Under the pieces are notes generated by a model that saw only the letters and a program-made list of their open reading frames with translations, ran no database searches and had not been told where the DNA came from. 64,000 bases of DNA from Sphingomonas alpina (GTDB taxonomy: Bacteria > Pseudomonadota > Alphaproteobacteria > Sphingomonadales > Sphingomonadaceae), in NCBI RefSeq assembly GCF_014490665.1, contig NZ_CP061038.1, positions 1,550,001 to 1,614,000 on the forward strand, given 5' to 3'. Shown here piece by piece: positions 45,874 to 54,498 of the stretch (positions are counted from its first letter, which is position 1; the number at the start of each line of letters is the position of its first letter). The position numbers were made by a program, and so were the translations under genes.

Positions 45874-45985
45874 CCCCTCCCGCTTGCGGGAGGGGGCAGG
45901 GGTGGGCTCGCGCTTCCCGCGAGCGGTTTCGCCGGTGGTGAGCGCGAGCCCACCCCTCGATCCCCTCCCGCGAGCGGGAGGGGAG
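45874..45985. repeat. Nested palindromic repeat between DHS-like and decarboxylase genes
   Basis: Outer units CCCCTCCCGCTTGCGGGAGGGG (45874-45895, itself a hairpin) and CCCCTCCCGCGAGCGGGAGGGG (45964-45985) enclose an inner inverted pair, GGGGTGGGCTCGCGC and GCGCGAGCCCACCCC. Similar single CTCCCGC(A)AGCGGGAG hairpins occur at about 59755-59773. This is a dispersed sphingomonad repeat type. Confidence 0.85.
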
Positions 45986-46009
45986 GAAGACGGCGGTAAT
46001 ACTGTGCTG

Positions 46010-47221
46010 TTACAGCGTGACGACGTTCGACGCGACCTCACGTTCGTCGCTGACATACAGCGACGCCATCGGCTCATCGTCCATGATCACCGTCTCATCC
46101 GAGCCGAAGCCGTTGAACGCAGTGCGCATCGCGCAGCCATAGGCCCCGAGCATGCCGATCTCGATATAGTCGCCCGCCTGGGTGTCGGCGGGAAGCATGA
46201 ACGGACCGGCCATATGGTCCATGTCGTCGCAGGTCGGGCCGTAGAAGCTGAACTCCATGTCGCGCGCCCGGCTGTCGGGTTCGCGGAGCAGCTGCACCGG
46301 GAACCGCCAGCCGATATGCGCGGCATCGAACAGCGCGCCATAGGCACCGTCGTTGATGTACAGCTCGTCGCCGCGACGCCGCTCGACGCGGACGATCAGC
46401 GAGGAATATTCCGCGCACAATGCCCGGCCCGGCTCGGCCCACAATTCGGACGAATAGCTCACCGGCAGGCTTTCGAACGCGCGGTGGATCGTCTCGAAAT
46501 AATGTTCGAGCGGGGGCGGCTCCATGCCCGGATAGGTCGAGGGGAAACCACCGCCGACATCGATCACGTCGACCGTGACCGCCGCATCGACGATTGCGGC
46601 ACGAACCCGCTCCAGCGCATTGGCATAGGCTTCCGGCGTCATCGCCTGGCTGCCGACATGGAAGCAGATGCCGAGCGCATCAGCCGCCTGGCGTGCTGCG
46701 AACAGCAGCTCCTTTGCCTCATGCGGCGCGCAGCCGAACTTGGACGCGAGGCTGAGCTTCGAATGCTCCGACGACACGCGCAGCCGGACGCACAAAGTCA
46801 GATCGGTGGCGTGCTCGGTCGCGCGCAGGATCTTGTCCAGCTCCTCAAGCGAATCGAGACTGAACGTGCGGCAGCCATATTTGAAATACGCCTCGTGGAT
46901 CGCTTCCTCGGCCTTGACCGGGTGCATGAAGCACAGGGTGGCGTCAGGCAGCGTGCGCGCGACGAGCCGCACCTCGGCGATCGAGGCGACGTCGTAATGC
47001 GTGATTCCGCTGTCCCACAGCACCTTGATCAGGTCGGGAGACGGATTCGCCTTCACCGCATAGAGCGACCGTCCCGGAAACTTCTCGACGAAGAAGCGGG
47101 CGGCACGCGCAGCGGCATGCGGACGAATAAGCGTGACCGGCTGAACCGGACGAGTGTTGGCGATCTCTACAACGGTAGAATGGGTGGTCGCTAACCCCAG
47201 CGCGTTATGATGCTTGTGCAA
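46010..47221 (-). CDS. Type III PLP-dependent ornithine/lysine decarboxylase
   Basis: A 403-residue alanine-racemase-fold decarboxylase that makes putrescine (or cadaverine). The PLP Lys lies in LYAVKANPSPDLI. Other sites are CFHVGSQAMTPEAY, VIDVGGGFPSTYPG, WAEPGRALCAEYSSL, and the substrate Cys/Asp in YGPTCDDMDHMAG. I chose TTG 47221 because GGAGGT lies eight bases upstream (47230-47235) and it gives the usual family N-terminus (HKHHNALGLATTHS); the longer frame to 47347 has no support. Its product would feed the DHS-like enzyme downstream. Confidence 0.93.
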   Translation of the reverse strand: MHKHHNALGLATTHSTVVEIANTRPVQPVTLIRPHAAARAARFFVEKFPGRSLYAVKANPSPDLIKVLWDSGITHYDVASIAEVRLVARTLPDATLCFMHPVKAEEAIHEAYFKYGCRTFSLDSLEELDKILRATEHATDLTLCVRLRVSSEHSKLSLASKFGCAPHEAKELLFAARQAADALGICFHVGSQAMTPEAYANALERVRAAIVDAAVTVDVIDVGGGFPSTYPGMEPPPLEHYFETIHRAFESLPVSYSSELWAEPGRALCAEYSSLIVRVERRRGDELYINDGAYGALFDAAHIGWRFPVQLLREPDSRARDMEFSFYGPTCDDMDHMAGPFMLPADTQAGDYIEIGMLGAYGCAMRTAFNGFGSDETVIMDDEPMASLYVSDEREVASNVVTL

Positions 47222-47370
47222 TTCAAGGGACCTCCAATGTCCGAAGACAAGTTCACGAAACACTGCCTTGCGGTTGGAAGTCCCATGGGGCAGCGGATGG
47301 GCGAAATAGGGTCGGCTTTCACGGATGTAAAGCGCTATTGGACCCATGAAGGTGACCAGCGAGGTAAAAT

Positions 47371-48339
47371 GTGACTCTAGTGCGACAACCGACCCGGGCC
47401 GGCGTCCGCGATGCTGCAGCGAAGATTGCGGCGATCTTGCCGCCTTCGCCTTTGTTCGTGGCGGAAATTCGTGGAATCCCAGTGGCTTTCAAGGCGGAGT
47501 GTCTGCAGCCGATCGGCGCGTTCAAATTGCGCGGGGCGTGGCATCGGCTCACCGCAATCGATGGCGATCTGCGCGAAAAAGGCGTCGTCGCATTCTCCTC
47601 CGGCAACCATGCTCAGGGCATTGCCTGGGCGGCGAAGCGGCTGGGCATGCCCGCGACGATCGTGATGCCCGCCGACGCCCCCAAATCGAAGCGCGACGGC
47701 ACGCTCGCGCTGGGTGCGGAAGTGGTCGATTATGACCGCATGACGGAGAGTCGCGAGAAGATCGCGGCGCACCTCGCCCATGCCCGCGGCGCAGTGCTGG
47801 TACCGAGCTTCGATGATCCCTGGATCATCGAAGGGCAGGGCAGCGCGGGAATCGAGGCAGCGGCGCAAATGGCGGCCTTGGGGCTGGGCGCACCGCGCCG
47901 AGTCGCGGTGCCATGTGGCGGCGGCGGCCTTTCGGCAGGGATCGCGCTCGGACTGCCCGATGCGGCGATAACCGTCGCGGAGCCCGAGGGCTGGGACGAT
48001 ATGCGCCGCTCGCTTGAGGCAGGCTGGATCGAGCCGGTCGGCGACAATCCGCCGCCAACCGCCTGCGATGCGTTGCAGACGATTCGCGTATCGCCGCTGA
48101 CCTTCGACGTGCTGTCGCGACGCGGCGTGAATGGCGTGGCGGTCAGCGAAGCGGCGATTCGCGCGGCGCAGCGCTGGGCAGCGGAGAAATTGCAGCTGGT
48201 GGTCGAACCGGGCGGCGCCGTCGCACTGGCGGCGGTGCTGACCGGGCAGGTCGCGCTTGAAGAGGGGATGCTGGTCATTCTGTCGGGCGGCAATGTCGAT
48301 ATGGAAGCCTATGGCACCGTGCTGGCGCGGGGCGACTGA
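47371..48339 (+). CDS. Threonine/serine dehydratase-like PLP enzyme
   Basis: A 322-residue fold-type II PLP enzyme. The Schiff-base Lys lies in PIGAFKLRGAWHRL, followed by FSSGNHAQGIAWAAKRLGMP and the phosphate loop PCGGGGLSAGIALGL. It lacks the C-terminal ACT regulatory domain, so it is a catabolic-type dehydratase or a serine/hydroxyaspartate variant. GTG 47371 follows GAGGT. It is divergent from the decarboxylase operon. Confidence 0.9.
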   Translation: MTLVRQPTRAGVRDAAAKIAAILPPSPLFVAEIRGIPVAFKAECLQPIGAFKLRGAWHRLTAIDGDLREKGVVAFSSGNHAQGIAWAAKRLGMPATIVMPADAPKSKRDGTLALGAEVVDYDRMTESREKIAAHLAHARGAVLVPSFDDPWIIEGQGSAGIEAAAQMAALGLGAPRRVAVPCGGGGLSAGIALGLPDAAITVAEPEGWDDMRRSLEAGWIEPVGDNPPPTACDALQTIRVSPLTFDVLSRRGVNGVAVSEAAIRAAQRWAAEKLQLVVEPGGAVALAAVLTGQVALEEGMLVILSGGNVDMEAYGTVLARGD

Positions 48340-48652
48340 GGCGCAAAGCATCATCAGAGTTAGATAATCACAGTCTTCTCCGTCATGCCCGCGAAAGCGG
48401 GGATGACGGTAATAGTTCAGTCGGATGCGCCCACTCTTCGTCCGACACGCCGATCCGCTCACCCAACGCTGCCTCCAAAAGGAAGCCTTGAATCAACCCG
48501 AGTGTCTCAGGTCAAGCTTTGTCCACGACGCCTAGCTCACGCTCCACCGATGAACCCACTTCAGCTGCAGCGAGAAGAACGGCGAGACCGCCTGGTCAAT
48601 CGAAGTCACCGCCAAAAAGGTCAGCTTCATCTGGCAGTTGAATCTGTCAAAT
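48340..48652. other. Intergenic stretch with one REP-like hairpin
   Basis: These 313 bases lie between convergent genes. They contain a palindromic hairpin, CGTCATGCCCGC and GCGGGGATGACG (48381-48408), another common sphingomonad repeat. No coding sequence in the rest is convincing. Composition becomes more AT-rich toward the following gene. Confidence 0.65.
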
Positions 48653-49141
48653 CTACGGGCTTTTGACCCCATCTAAGATGGACGATATGATTGAACACTT
48701 CGGTCCAATAAGGTGATAGCTAGACAGGAATGAAAATTGTTCTGTTCCCGTTTCTGTATCCGTTTGCATCACGTAACCAAAAGAATTTAACCCGCGTTCA
48801 CCTCCATCTACGAAGATAAGCCAGATTCCATTCAGCAAGATCGCATCGTTAAATCGCCAACGTGGCAAGGCGGGAGTGCCAACAACATCATTCTTCTGAT
48901 AATCCTCGTCGGGATTGGCAATGCTGCCCAATCGGGATTCCAGGTCAGTTTGTATCTCTGGCGGTAAGAAGATCAAATCGCGAGCGCTTGAAACCGACTT
49001 GCCATGCTCAGAAATTGCCTTGCAAGCAGCCGCCGGTTCCGCCGAAGCACTAGGCGATATGACGCCAATCATCAGGACAAGGCCAGCCGCAATCGAATGG
49101 CCAATATTAGCGCGCGGCATAAAACGCTCTATCATGGGCAA
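48653..49141 (-). CDS. Small secreted protein of unknown function
   Basis: I do not recognise this 162-residue product. It has a signal peptide (RANIGHSIAAGLVLMIGVI, ending ASA). The mature domain contains two Cys (residue about 40 and near the C-terminus) and RWRFNDAILLNGIWLIFVDG, which may be a small beta-domain. Base composition is visibly lower in GC than in neighbours, suggesting recent acquisition. Start could be any of three nearby Met codons (49141, 49135 or 49120). It stands alone. Confidence 0.6.
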   Translation of the reverse strand: MPMIERFMPRANIGHSIAAGLVLMIGVISPSASAEPAAACKAISEHGKSVSSARDLIFLPPEIQTDLESRLGSIANPDEDYQKNDVVGTPALPRWRFNDAILLNGIWLIFVDGGERGLNSFGYVMQTDTETGTEQFSFLSSYHLIGPKCSIISSILDGVKSP

Positions 49142-49726
49142 TCGGGCCTAGAGATAGACGCAGTTTGAGAGTGAACATTGTCAGTCATGAATAACTTGCC
49201 ATCATGATTGGTTCTATCGTTTCATAGTGACTTCTAGTTGACGCGTTCATCTCGGCTGCAATCGTGTTGAAGATCGACATAACGGCGCTTTCCGAGGCTG
49301 CTCCACGTAGTGATGGGTCCCCGGCATGTACAACTCATGTGCCAAGAGCATTATCGGGCTTTTGGAATAGTGGGGATCTGCGGTGCCTGATCACCGCCTT
49401 GCGGTATATACATACCCCCGCCGCCCGGCCGGGAATAGTTCCGGCGCCGCAAGTGCCGTTGGCCGAGGACGGCGCTGACTGTACGAGCAACGGGGCAGGG
49501 CTGGACAGAAGGGCGCCGGCAAGGATCAGGCCGCAGCATATGTCGAAGATGCCATTCTCGTAACGCCTACAGTTCAATGATCATCGAAAGGCGTAGAAAT
49601 ATAGCCGCTCCCTGACAAGTTGTGGAAGCGGTGATCAGCGTGACTGGTGAACCATATCGACCGAAGAATCAGATCTTTAAGTGCTCAGCAGAACGGGCCT
49701 GAAGATCATCTTCAACGCCCTTTATA
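49142..49726. other. AT-richer intergenic region with one broken small ORF
   Basis: These 585 bases hold a probable small frameshifted secreted protein on the minus strand (49351-49577), described separately. The rest shows no supported gene, RNA or repeat. Together with the preceding gene it forms a stretch of unusual composition in an otherwise GC-rich window. Confidence 0.55.
49351..49577 (-). pseudogene. Candidate small secreted protein, frameshifted in a G run
   Basis: The minus frame from ATG 49577 has a signal-peptide-like start (NGIFDICCGLILAGALLSSP) followed by ANGTCGAGTIPGRAA, then turns into unlikely sequence. One frame over, the same place continues as GGMYIPQGGDQAPQIPTIP and stops. 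Adding one G to the run of five at about 49420-49424 joins them into a ~75-residue secreted peptide. The same kind of missing G is seen in gspD and gspK. No family is recognised. Confidence 0.4.
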
Positions 49727-51082
49727 TCATACCGGCTCGGTCATCAGCGGCATCCCGCCTCTTGGCCGCAACGTCACGCTGCCCACCGGGTCCGGTACGA
49801 ATCCCTGCGGCAGCGTGAAGCGCCGTTCGCAGAGCCACTGTGCCAGGATCAACAGCGCTTCCATCGTGGCGAAGCGCGCACCGACGCATACCCGCGGCCC
49901 GCCGCCAAACGGGATATACTGAAAGCGATGCAGCTTGGCGCGGTTTTCGGGCGCGAACCGGGTGTGATCGAAGTGATCGGGATCGTTCCACAAGGCGCGA
50001 TGGCGATGGATGACCCATGGCCAGATCGCCACCAGCTCTCCCTTGGCGATCGGCCGGCCGGCGAGTTCGTCCGGTGCCAGTGCTTCGCGGGCGAATCGAG
50101 GTGCGGGCGGGTAGAGCCGCATGGTTTCTTCGAAGATCTGCTTCAGCAACTCGAGATGATCGATCCGTTCGGAGGCCGGATAGGACTTGGCCGCGATGGC
50201 TTCGGCCCGCGCCTCTTCCTGAAGGCCGGGCTGGGCCGCCAGGCAGTAGATGCTCCATGCCAGCGCGTTCGCTGTGGTTTCATGTCCGGCGAGATAGAAG
50301 GTGATCGCATTGTCGACCGCCAGTGTTATCGCCTGCTCGGGCGGAAAATGCTCGCCAAGCGAGCGAATCATTCCGCCGAAAAAATCATCGCCCCCGCCGT
50401 CCGGGCCACGATCGCGGACCATCTCGGTCAATGTCTGCCGCAGCCAGTTGCGCGCCCGTCGTGCCCGCCGCATGCCAGGACTCGGATCCCAGTCCTGCAG
50501 GCCGAGCACCGCCATCAGGCGCGCCTGGCCGGCGACGACGAGCAACTGGCTGATATAATCGCTCGCCTGCGGGTTGGTCAGCCGCGAGTCACCGGCGAAC
50601 AGGCTGTTGGCGATGATCGCCATGGTGGTGTGAGTCGCTTCCTCCGCCATGTCGATTTGCGCCGGACCGGCCGGCCACCGCGCGATATTGTCGACCGCGC
50701 ATTGCGTCATGGTTTGCGCCATGCCGGCGACCGCGCCGGGTGCGAAGGTCGGCGCGACGATCCGCCGCTGCGTGCGCCAATCATCCCCTTCCGCGCTGAG
50801 CAGCCCATTGCCGACCAGTGAGGACAGCAGGCGCTGCGCCAGCCGCGGCCGCAGATAATTGGCCTTGTTGCTGAGCAGCACACGTTCGACCGCTTCCGGG
50901 TCCATCAGGCTGTGTATCGTGATCCCCAGCGCCTTGCGCGTGCGGATGGGCAGGTCGAAGGCGGGCTGTGGGATGCCGTAGACGGTGTTGCGAAGCCGCT
51001 CCCCGCTCAGCTCGCGCCAGATCGGTTGCCAGTCGGTCGAGCGCGGCGGCTGAACCGGAATGAAGAGTGATATGCTAGTCAT
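49727..51082 (-). CDS. Cytochrome P450
   Basis: A 451-residue heme monooxygenase. The I-helix motif is LAGHETTANALAWSI, the K-helix ExxR is FEETMRLYPPAP, and the heme loop is FGGGPRVCVGARFATME with the Cys ligand. The C-terminal pattern and lack of a membrane anchor fit a bacterial class I enzyme related to CYP4/102-like groups. The redox partner is not obvious nearby; the ferredoxin at 55586 is of the Isc/adrenodoxin type but distant. ATG 51082 is chosen because the upstream extension is unlike any P450. Confidence 0.94.
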   Translation of the reverse strand: MTSISLFIPVQPPRSTDWQPIWRELSGERLRNTVYGIPQPAFDLPIRTRKALGITIHSLMDPEAVERVLLSNKANYLRPRLAQRLLSSLVGNGLLSAEGDDWRTQRRIVAPTFAPGAVAGMAQTMTQCAVDNIARWPAGPAQIDMAEEATHTTMAIIANSLFAGDSRLTNPQASDYISQLLVVAGQARLMAVLGLQDWDPSPGMRRARRARNWLRQTLTEMVRDRGPDGGGDDFFGGMIRSLGEHFPPEQAITLAVDNAITFYLAGHETTANALAWSIYCLAAQPGLQEEARAEAIAAKSYPASERIDHLELLKQIFEETMRLYPPAPRFAREALAPDELAGRPIAKGELVAIWPWVIHRHRALWNDPDHFDHTRFAPENRAKLHRFQYIPFGGGPRVCVGARFATMEALLILAQWLCERRFTLPQGFVPDPVGSVTLRPRGGMPLMTEPV

Positions 51083-51207
51083 AGGTATCTTATAGCATTG
51101 TTCGGGCGTGGATGCGTAGTCTTTTGAGCATTGGCGGCGCACTCGGCCGGATGATTTCAGGTGCCGGCCGCTCGACTTCGTCCGGCGCGAGCAGGTAGGA
51201 CAGGCGG

Positions 51208-51387
51208 ATGAACCAGGCCCTCACCGGAATCGCTGCGGTCGCTCCCGCTATTGCCATGATCGGCTTCTTCGCCTGCCTGATCGGCGGCGGTTATCTGCTG
51301 ATCAAGGGACTGCAGCGCAAACGCGCCATCCTGCTGTTGATCATGGCGGTTGTGCTGTTGGGTAATGTGCTGGTCTGGACGATGTAG
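51208..51387 (+). CDS. Small membrane protein (59 aa)
   Basis: A short ORF with two hydrophobic helices (GIAAVAPAIAMIGFFACLIGG and ILLLIMAVVLLGNVLVW) joined by a basic turn KGLQRKRA. It is preceded by AGG-rich sequence and stands in the gap between the divergent-looking P450 start and the ADP-ribosylglycohydrolase end. The helix-turn-helix membrane pattern and good codon use support it. Function is unknown. Confidence 0.6.
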   Translation: MNQALTGIAAVAPAIAMIGFFACLIGGGYLLIKGLQRKRAILLLIMAVVLLGNVLVWTM

Positions 51388-51428
51388 GCCTGTTTATCTG
51401 AGGCAAATTTATCGCTGTGCCTTCAGAT

Positions 51429-52385
51429 TTAAGCCGGAATTGCAGAATCGCCATTATAAAGCTTGAGGGCGAGGTCTTTGATTTCCTCGCGCCAGGCCAG
51501 TCTTTCGCGCCAATGTGGCGGTATCGCGCTTGCGCCGTGGATCGCCCCGGCAAGCTGACCGGTGATTGCCGCAACCGTATCGGCATCATCACCGAGATTC
51601 GCTGCGAGCAGAACTGCCTCTTCGAACGAGGTGGTTTCGTGCACGCACCAGAGCGCCGCTTCCAGGCTGTCGACGACATAGCCGCTCGACCGGATCGCGT
51701 GACGCGGCTTGCCGCGCCAACTGCCGGCAAGGATGTCTTCGATGCTTTGGCTCGGAGGTGTTGTCACAAGCGGCGCCGCAAAGAGTTCCTCTGGCGCCAC
51801 GCCGCGGATCGCACGTGCGGTGAGCACAGCAAAGCTTTCGCATGCGACGAGGCATTCGGCAGCACCATGAGTCAGCCGACTTTGGGCGCGGGCAACCTCC
51901 AGGATCGCGGCTTCATCGCGTCGCGCACCCCAGATGGCGACGGGCGACAACCGCATGAGCGATCCGTTGCCGGCGCTTTTGGGATCGCTTGATCCGGCGA
52001 AGGGATCACCATTCTCTTCGAAGCTTTGAAGCGCAATCCGCGTGGTCACGCCGATATCGAAACACGTGCCGGTGCAGCTATACATGCCCCAGCGATACCA
52101 GTTGACGAACCGCGCCATGCAGTTCCGCGGATCGAATTCGTCCCGTCCGATCAGGCTATGACCGAGCGCGAGCGCCATTGCGGTGTCATCGGTCCATTGG
52201 CCCGGCACGAGCTGGAACGGGCCGCCACCGACCATATCGACCAGAAGTGGCAGCGAATCGCGCGCGCTGAACTCCAGCGTTGTGCCCAGCGCGTCGCCGA
52301 CGGCAAGTCCGAGCAGCGCGCCGATCGCGCGATCCGCAGCGGCGTCGGATGGTTTCGGTGGCAAGGACAACCTCTCAATCGCCAA
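51429..52385 (-). CDS. ADP-ribosylglycohydrolase-family protein (DraG-like)
   Basis: A 318-residue cytosolic hydrolase that removes ADP-ribose from proteins or small molecules. Metal-binding motifs are GLAVGDALGTTLEF, GQWTDDTAMALALGHS, SAGNGSLMRLSPVAI and NLGDDADTVAAITGQLAGA. These cover the binuclear Mg/Mn site, and all are intact. No ADP-ribosyltransferase partner lies nearby. It is preceded by the third hairpin relative at 52430-52512. Confidence 0.93.
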   Translation of the reverse strand: MAIERLSLPPKPSDAAADRAIGALLGLAVGDALGTTLEFSARDSLPLLVDMVGGGPFQLVPGQWTDDTAMALALGHSLIGRDEFDPRNCMARFVNWYRWGMYSCTGTCFDIGVTTRIALQSFEENGDPFAGSSDPKSAGNGSLMRLSPVAIWGARRDEAAILEVARAQSRLTHGAAECLVACESFAVLTARAIRGVAPEELFAAPLVTTPPSQSIEDILAGSWRGKPRHAIRSSGYVVDSLEAALWCVHETTSFEEAVLLAANLGDDADTVAAITGQLAGAIHGASAIPPHWRERLAWREEIKDLALKLYNGDSAIPA

Positions 52386-52429
52386 GACGCGCGGTCGCCC
52401 GTAGCATGTGTTAAATATACGCTATATGC

Positions 52430-52512
52430 TATTGAATATTATCCGAATATTCTAACGGATGTCCATGGATCCGCATAGGAGATATGTTACACTACCGGTG
52501 TAACATATCTCC
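52430..52512 (+). repeat. Diverged third relative of the 159-nt element
   Basis: The hairpin is a perfect 15-bp stem (GGAGATATGTTACAC 52478-52492, partner 52498-52512, loop TACCG), identical to copy 2 over most of the arms. An AT-rich box with CCGAATATTC lies exactly 25 bases before GGAGATATG, the same spacing as CGAATTATA in copy 2. The ORF from ATG 52484 again starts MLHYRCNISP but then diverges. The tail similarity (GCGATTCAAGC) appears only after a one-base shift, so this copy looks degraded. Confidence 0.6.
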
Positions 52513-52651
52513 CCCGGACCGCCCACAACCGTTCAAGCGGGCGCGATTCAAGCGCCATCCAGTCCCCGCTATTGCGGCGAATGTGAAATGCGATTCTCGA
52601 GCTCCAGCCCCGTTCAGGCTATCGAACTGGTATTGGCGAAGCCGACCCCGC

Positions 52652-53308
52652 TCACCGGATCGGCGAGTTGGGATCGAGCCGCATATCCAGATACTTGTCC
52701 ACGCTGCCCATCAGCTCGGGCATTTCATGCTCGAAGAAATGGTTCGCCTTCGGGATCGTGTCATGGTGGATCGTGATGTGCTTCTGCGTGCGCAGCTTGT
52801 CGACCAGCTTCTGGGTCGCAAGCGGCGGGGACACTTCGTCATTCTCGCCCTGAATGATGATTCCGCTGGCTGGGCAGGGGGCGAGGAAGGTGAAGTCGTA
52901 CATGTTCGCCGGGGGCGCGACCGAGATGAAGCCGCGAATCTCCGGGCGGCGCATCAGCAACTGCATGCCGATCCATGCGCCGAAGCTGAACCCGGCGATC
53001 CAGGTTGTCGAGGCCTCGGGATGGAAGCTCTGCACCCAGTCGAGGGCCGACGCCGCATCGGACAATTCGCCGATGCCGTTGTCGAACGTGCCCTGGCTCT
53101 TGCCGACGCCGCGGAAATTGAAGCGCAGCGTGGCAAAACCGCGCCGCTGGAAGGTCTTGTAGAGCTCCTGCACGATGCGGTTGTTCATGGTGCCGCCCGA
53201 CGAGGGGTGCGGGTGGAGAATCATCGCCACAGGGGCGCGCGGGCGCGGCCCGGGAGCGAAACGGCCTTCGAGACGGCCATCGGGACCGGGGAAAATGACT
53301 TCTGGCAT
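52652..53308 (-). CDS. Alpha/beta hydrolase
   Basis: A 218-residue alpha/beta hydrolase with the oxyanion region ILHPHPSSGGTMNNRIV, RGVGKSQGTFDNGIGE, the nucleophile elbow IAGFSFGAWIGMQ (Ser) and the catalytic His in KANHFFEHEMPEL. It resembles the small dienelactone-hydrolase-like group widespread in alphaproteobacteria. Its substrate is not known. ATG 53308 is used; the longer frame overlaps the promoter region of the desulfurase. Confidence 0.87.
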   Translation of the reverse strand: MPEVIFPGPDGRLEGRFAPGPRPRAPVAMILHPHPSSGGTMNNRIVQELYKTFQRRGFATLRFNFRGVGKSQGTFDNGIGELSDAASALDWVQSFHPEASTTWIAGFSFGAWIGMQLLMRRPEIRGFISVAPPANMYDFTFLAPCPASGIIIQGENDEVSPPLATQKLVDKLRTQKHITIHHDTIPKANHFFEHEMPELMGSVDKYLDMRLDPNSPIR

Positions 53309-53391
53309 GGAGACCTGCTGACAATGACTGCGCGCCCCACCTGAAAAGAATGGCGAGTGGAGCGCTGGAATGTGCGCGCTATATAGGCAAG

Positions 53392-54498
53392 ATGCGCCTT
53401 TTCGCAATTGGAACAAACCGCTTGGCCGACCGCCTCTATCTTGACCATGCCGCGACCACGCCGATGCTGCCGGTGGCGATCGCCGCGATGACCGATGGCA
53501 TGGCGCATTGGGCCAATCCATCATCGCCGCATGCCGAGGGACGCGCGGCGCGCGCGGCGCTGGAGGGGGCGCGCGGCTGCATTGCCGCTGTCTATGGCTG
53601 GTCCGGTGAGGTGATCCTGACCAGCGGCGCGAGCGAGGCGCTGGCGATCGGCCTGGGGCGATCGGTGGCCGAGCGGCGGGTCATCTCGGCGGTCGAACAT
53701 GATGCGGCGATCCGAGTCGCCGCGGAAGCAGCGGTGATCGCCGTCGACGCCAGCGGGCTGATCGATCCGACCTCGCTTGACGCGGCGTTGGGAATTTCGG
53801 GTCGTCCGGTGGTGGCGATCCAATGGGCGAACAGCGAAACCGGCGTGCGCCAGCCAATCGCTGCCCTGGCGGTAACGATCCACGCCGCCGGCGGCTTGCT
53901 GCTGGTCGATGCGGCACAGATGCCCGCCGGCGCTGACCCGGCGGTAGCCGAGCACGCCGATTTCGTCGCGATTTCCGCGCATAAGCGCGGCGGACCGCCC
54001 GGGATCGGCGCGCTGCTGGTGCGCGATCTGGCGACCTTGCTGCCGACCGGCGGACAGGAGCGGGGCTATCGGCCGGGCACGGAGAATTTGCCCGCAGCAT
54101 TGGGTTTCGCAGCGGCACTCGAGGCGCCGGAAGATCTGGAGAAGATGGCGGTGCTTCGGGCGAAGCTCGACGATGCCATTGCGCGGTCGGGTGGCGTGGT
54201 GGTTGCGGAAGGGGCATCGCGGCATCCCGCGATCGGGTCCTATCGTCTCCCTGGGCTGGCGGCGGCGACGCAGCTGATCCGGTTCGATATGGCGGGGATC
54301 GCGGTGTCGGCGGGCAGCGCCTGTTCTTCGGGCAGCATGAAGCCCAGCCATGTGCTCGGGGCGATGGGATGGAGCGTTGAGGCGTCGCGCGAAGTGGTGC
54401 GGGTCAGCTTCGGCCGTGGCACGAATGAGGCCGACATCGACCGCTTCATCGCGGAATGGCGCGGCGTGTCACGCTCCGCTCGAGCATTCGCGGCATGA
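53392..54498 (+). CDS. Cysteine desulfurase 1 (NifS/IscS-like)
   Basis: A 368-residue class V aminotransferase. The N-terminus shows LYLDHAATTPMLPVA and the PLP Lys lies in FVAISAHKRGGPPGIGAL. The cysteine loop is SAGSACSSGSMKPSHVL, with the catalytic Cys. It overlaps the second desulfurase by four bases. ATG 53392 or TTG 53422 could start it. Sulfur release for Fe-S clusters is likely; two tandem copies hint at divided roles. Confidence 0.9.
   Translation: MRLFAIGTNRLADRLYLDHAATTPMLPVAIAAMTDGMAHWANPSSPHAEGRAARAALEGARGCIAAVYGWSGEVILTSGASEALAIGLGRSVAERRVISAVEHDAAIRVAAEAAVIAVDASGLIDPTSLDAALGISGRPVVAIQWANSETGVRQPIAALAVTIHAAGGLLLVDAAQMPAGADPAVAEHADFVAISAHKRGGPPGIGALLVRDLATLLPTGGQERGYRPGTENLPAALGFAAALEAPEDLEKMAVLRAKLDDAIARSGGVVVAEGASRHPAIGSYRLPGLAAATQLIRFDMAGIAVSAGSACSSGSMKPSHVLGAMGWSVEASREVVRVSFGRGTNEADIDRFIAEWRGVSRSARAFAA

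Noticed and set aside
45029..47194. A 721-codon open frame on the plus strand opposite the polyamine genes
   Set aside because: It lies exactly antisense to two well-conserved genes and has the Asp/Arg/His-rich composition of a high-GC shadow frame.
52484..53344. A 286-codon plus frame beginning MLHYRCNISP
   Set aside because: Beyond the first ~10 codons it is antisense to the alpha/beta hydrolase and has shadow composition; only the start, within the hairpin element, was kept for discussion.
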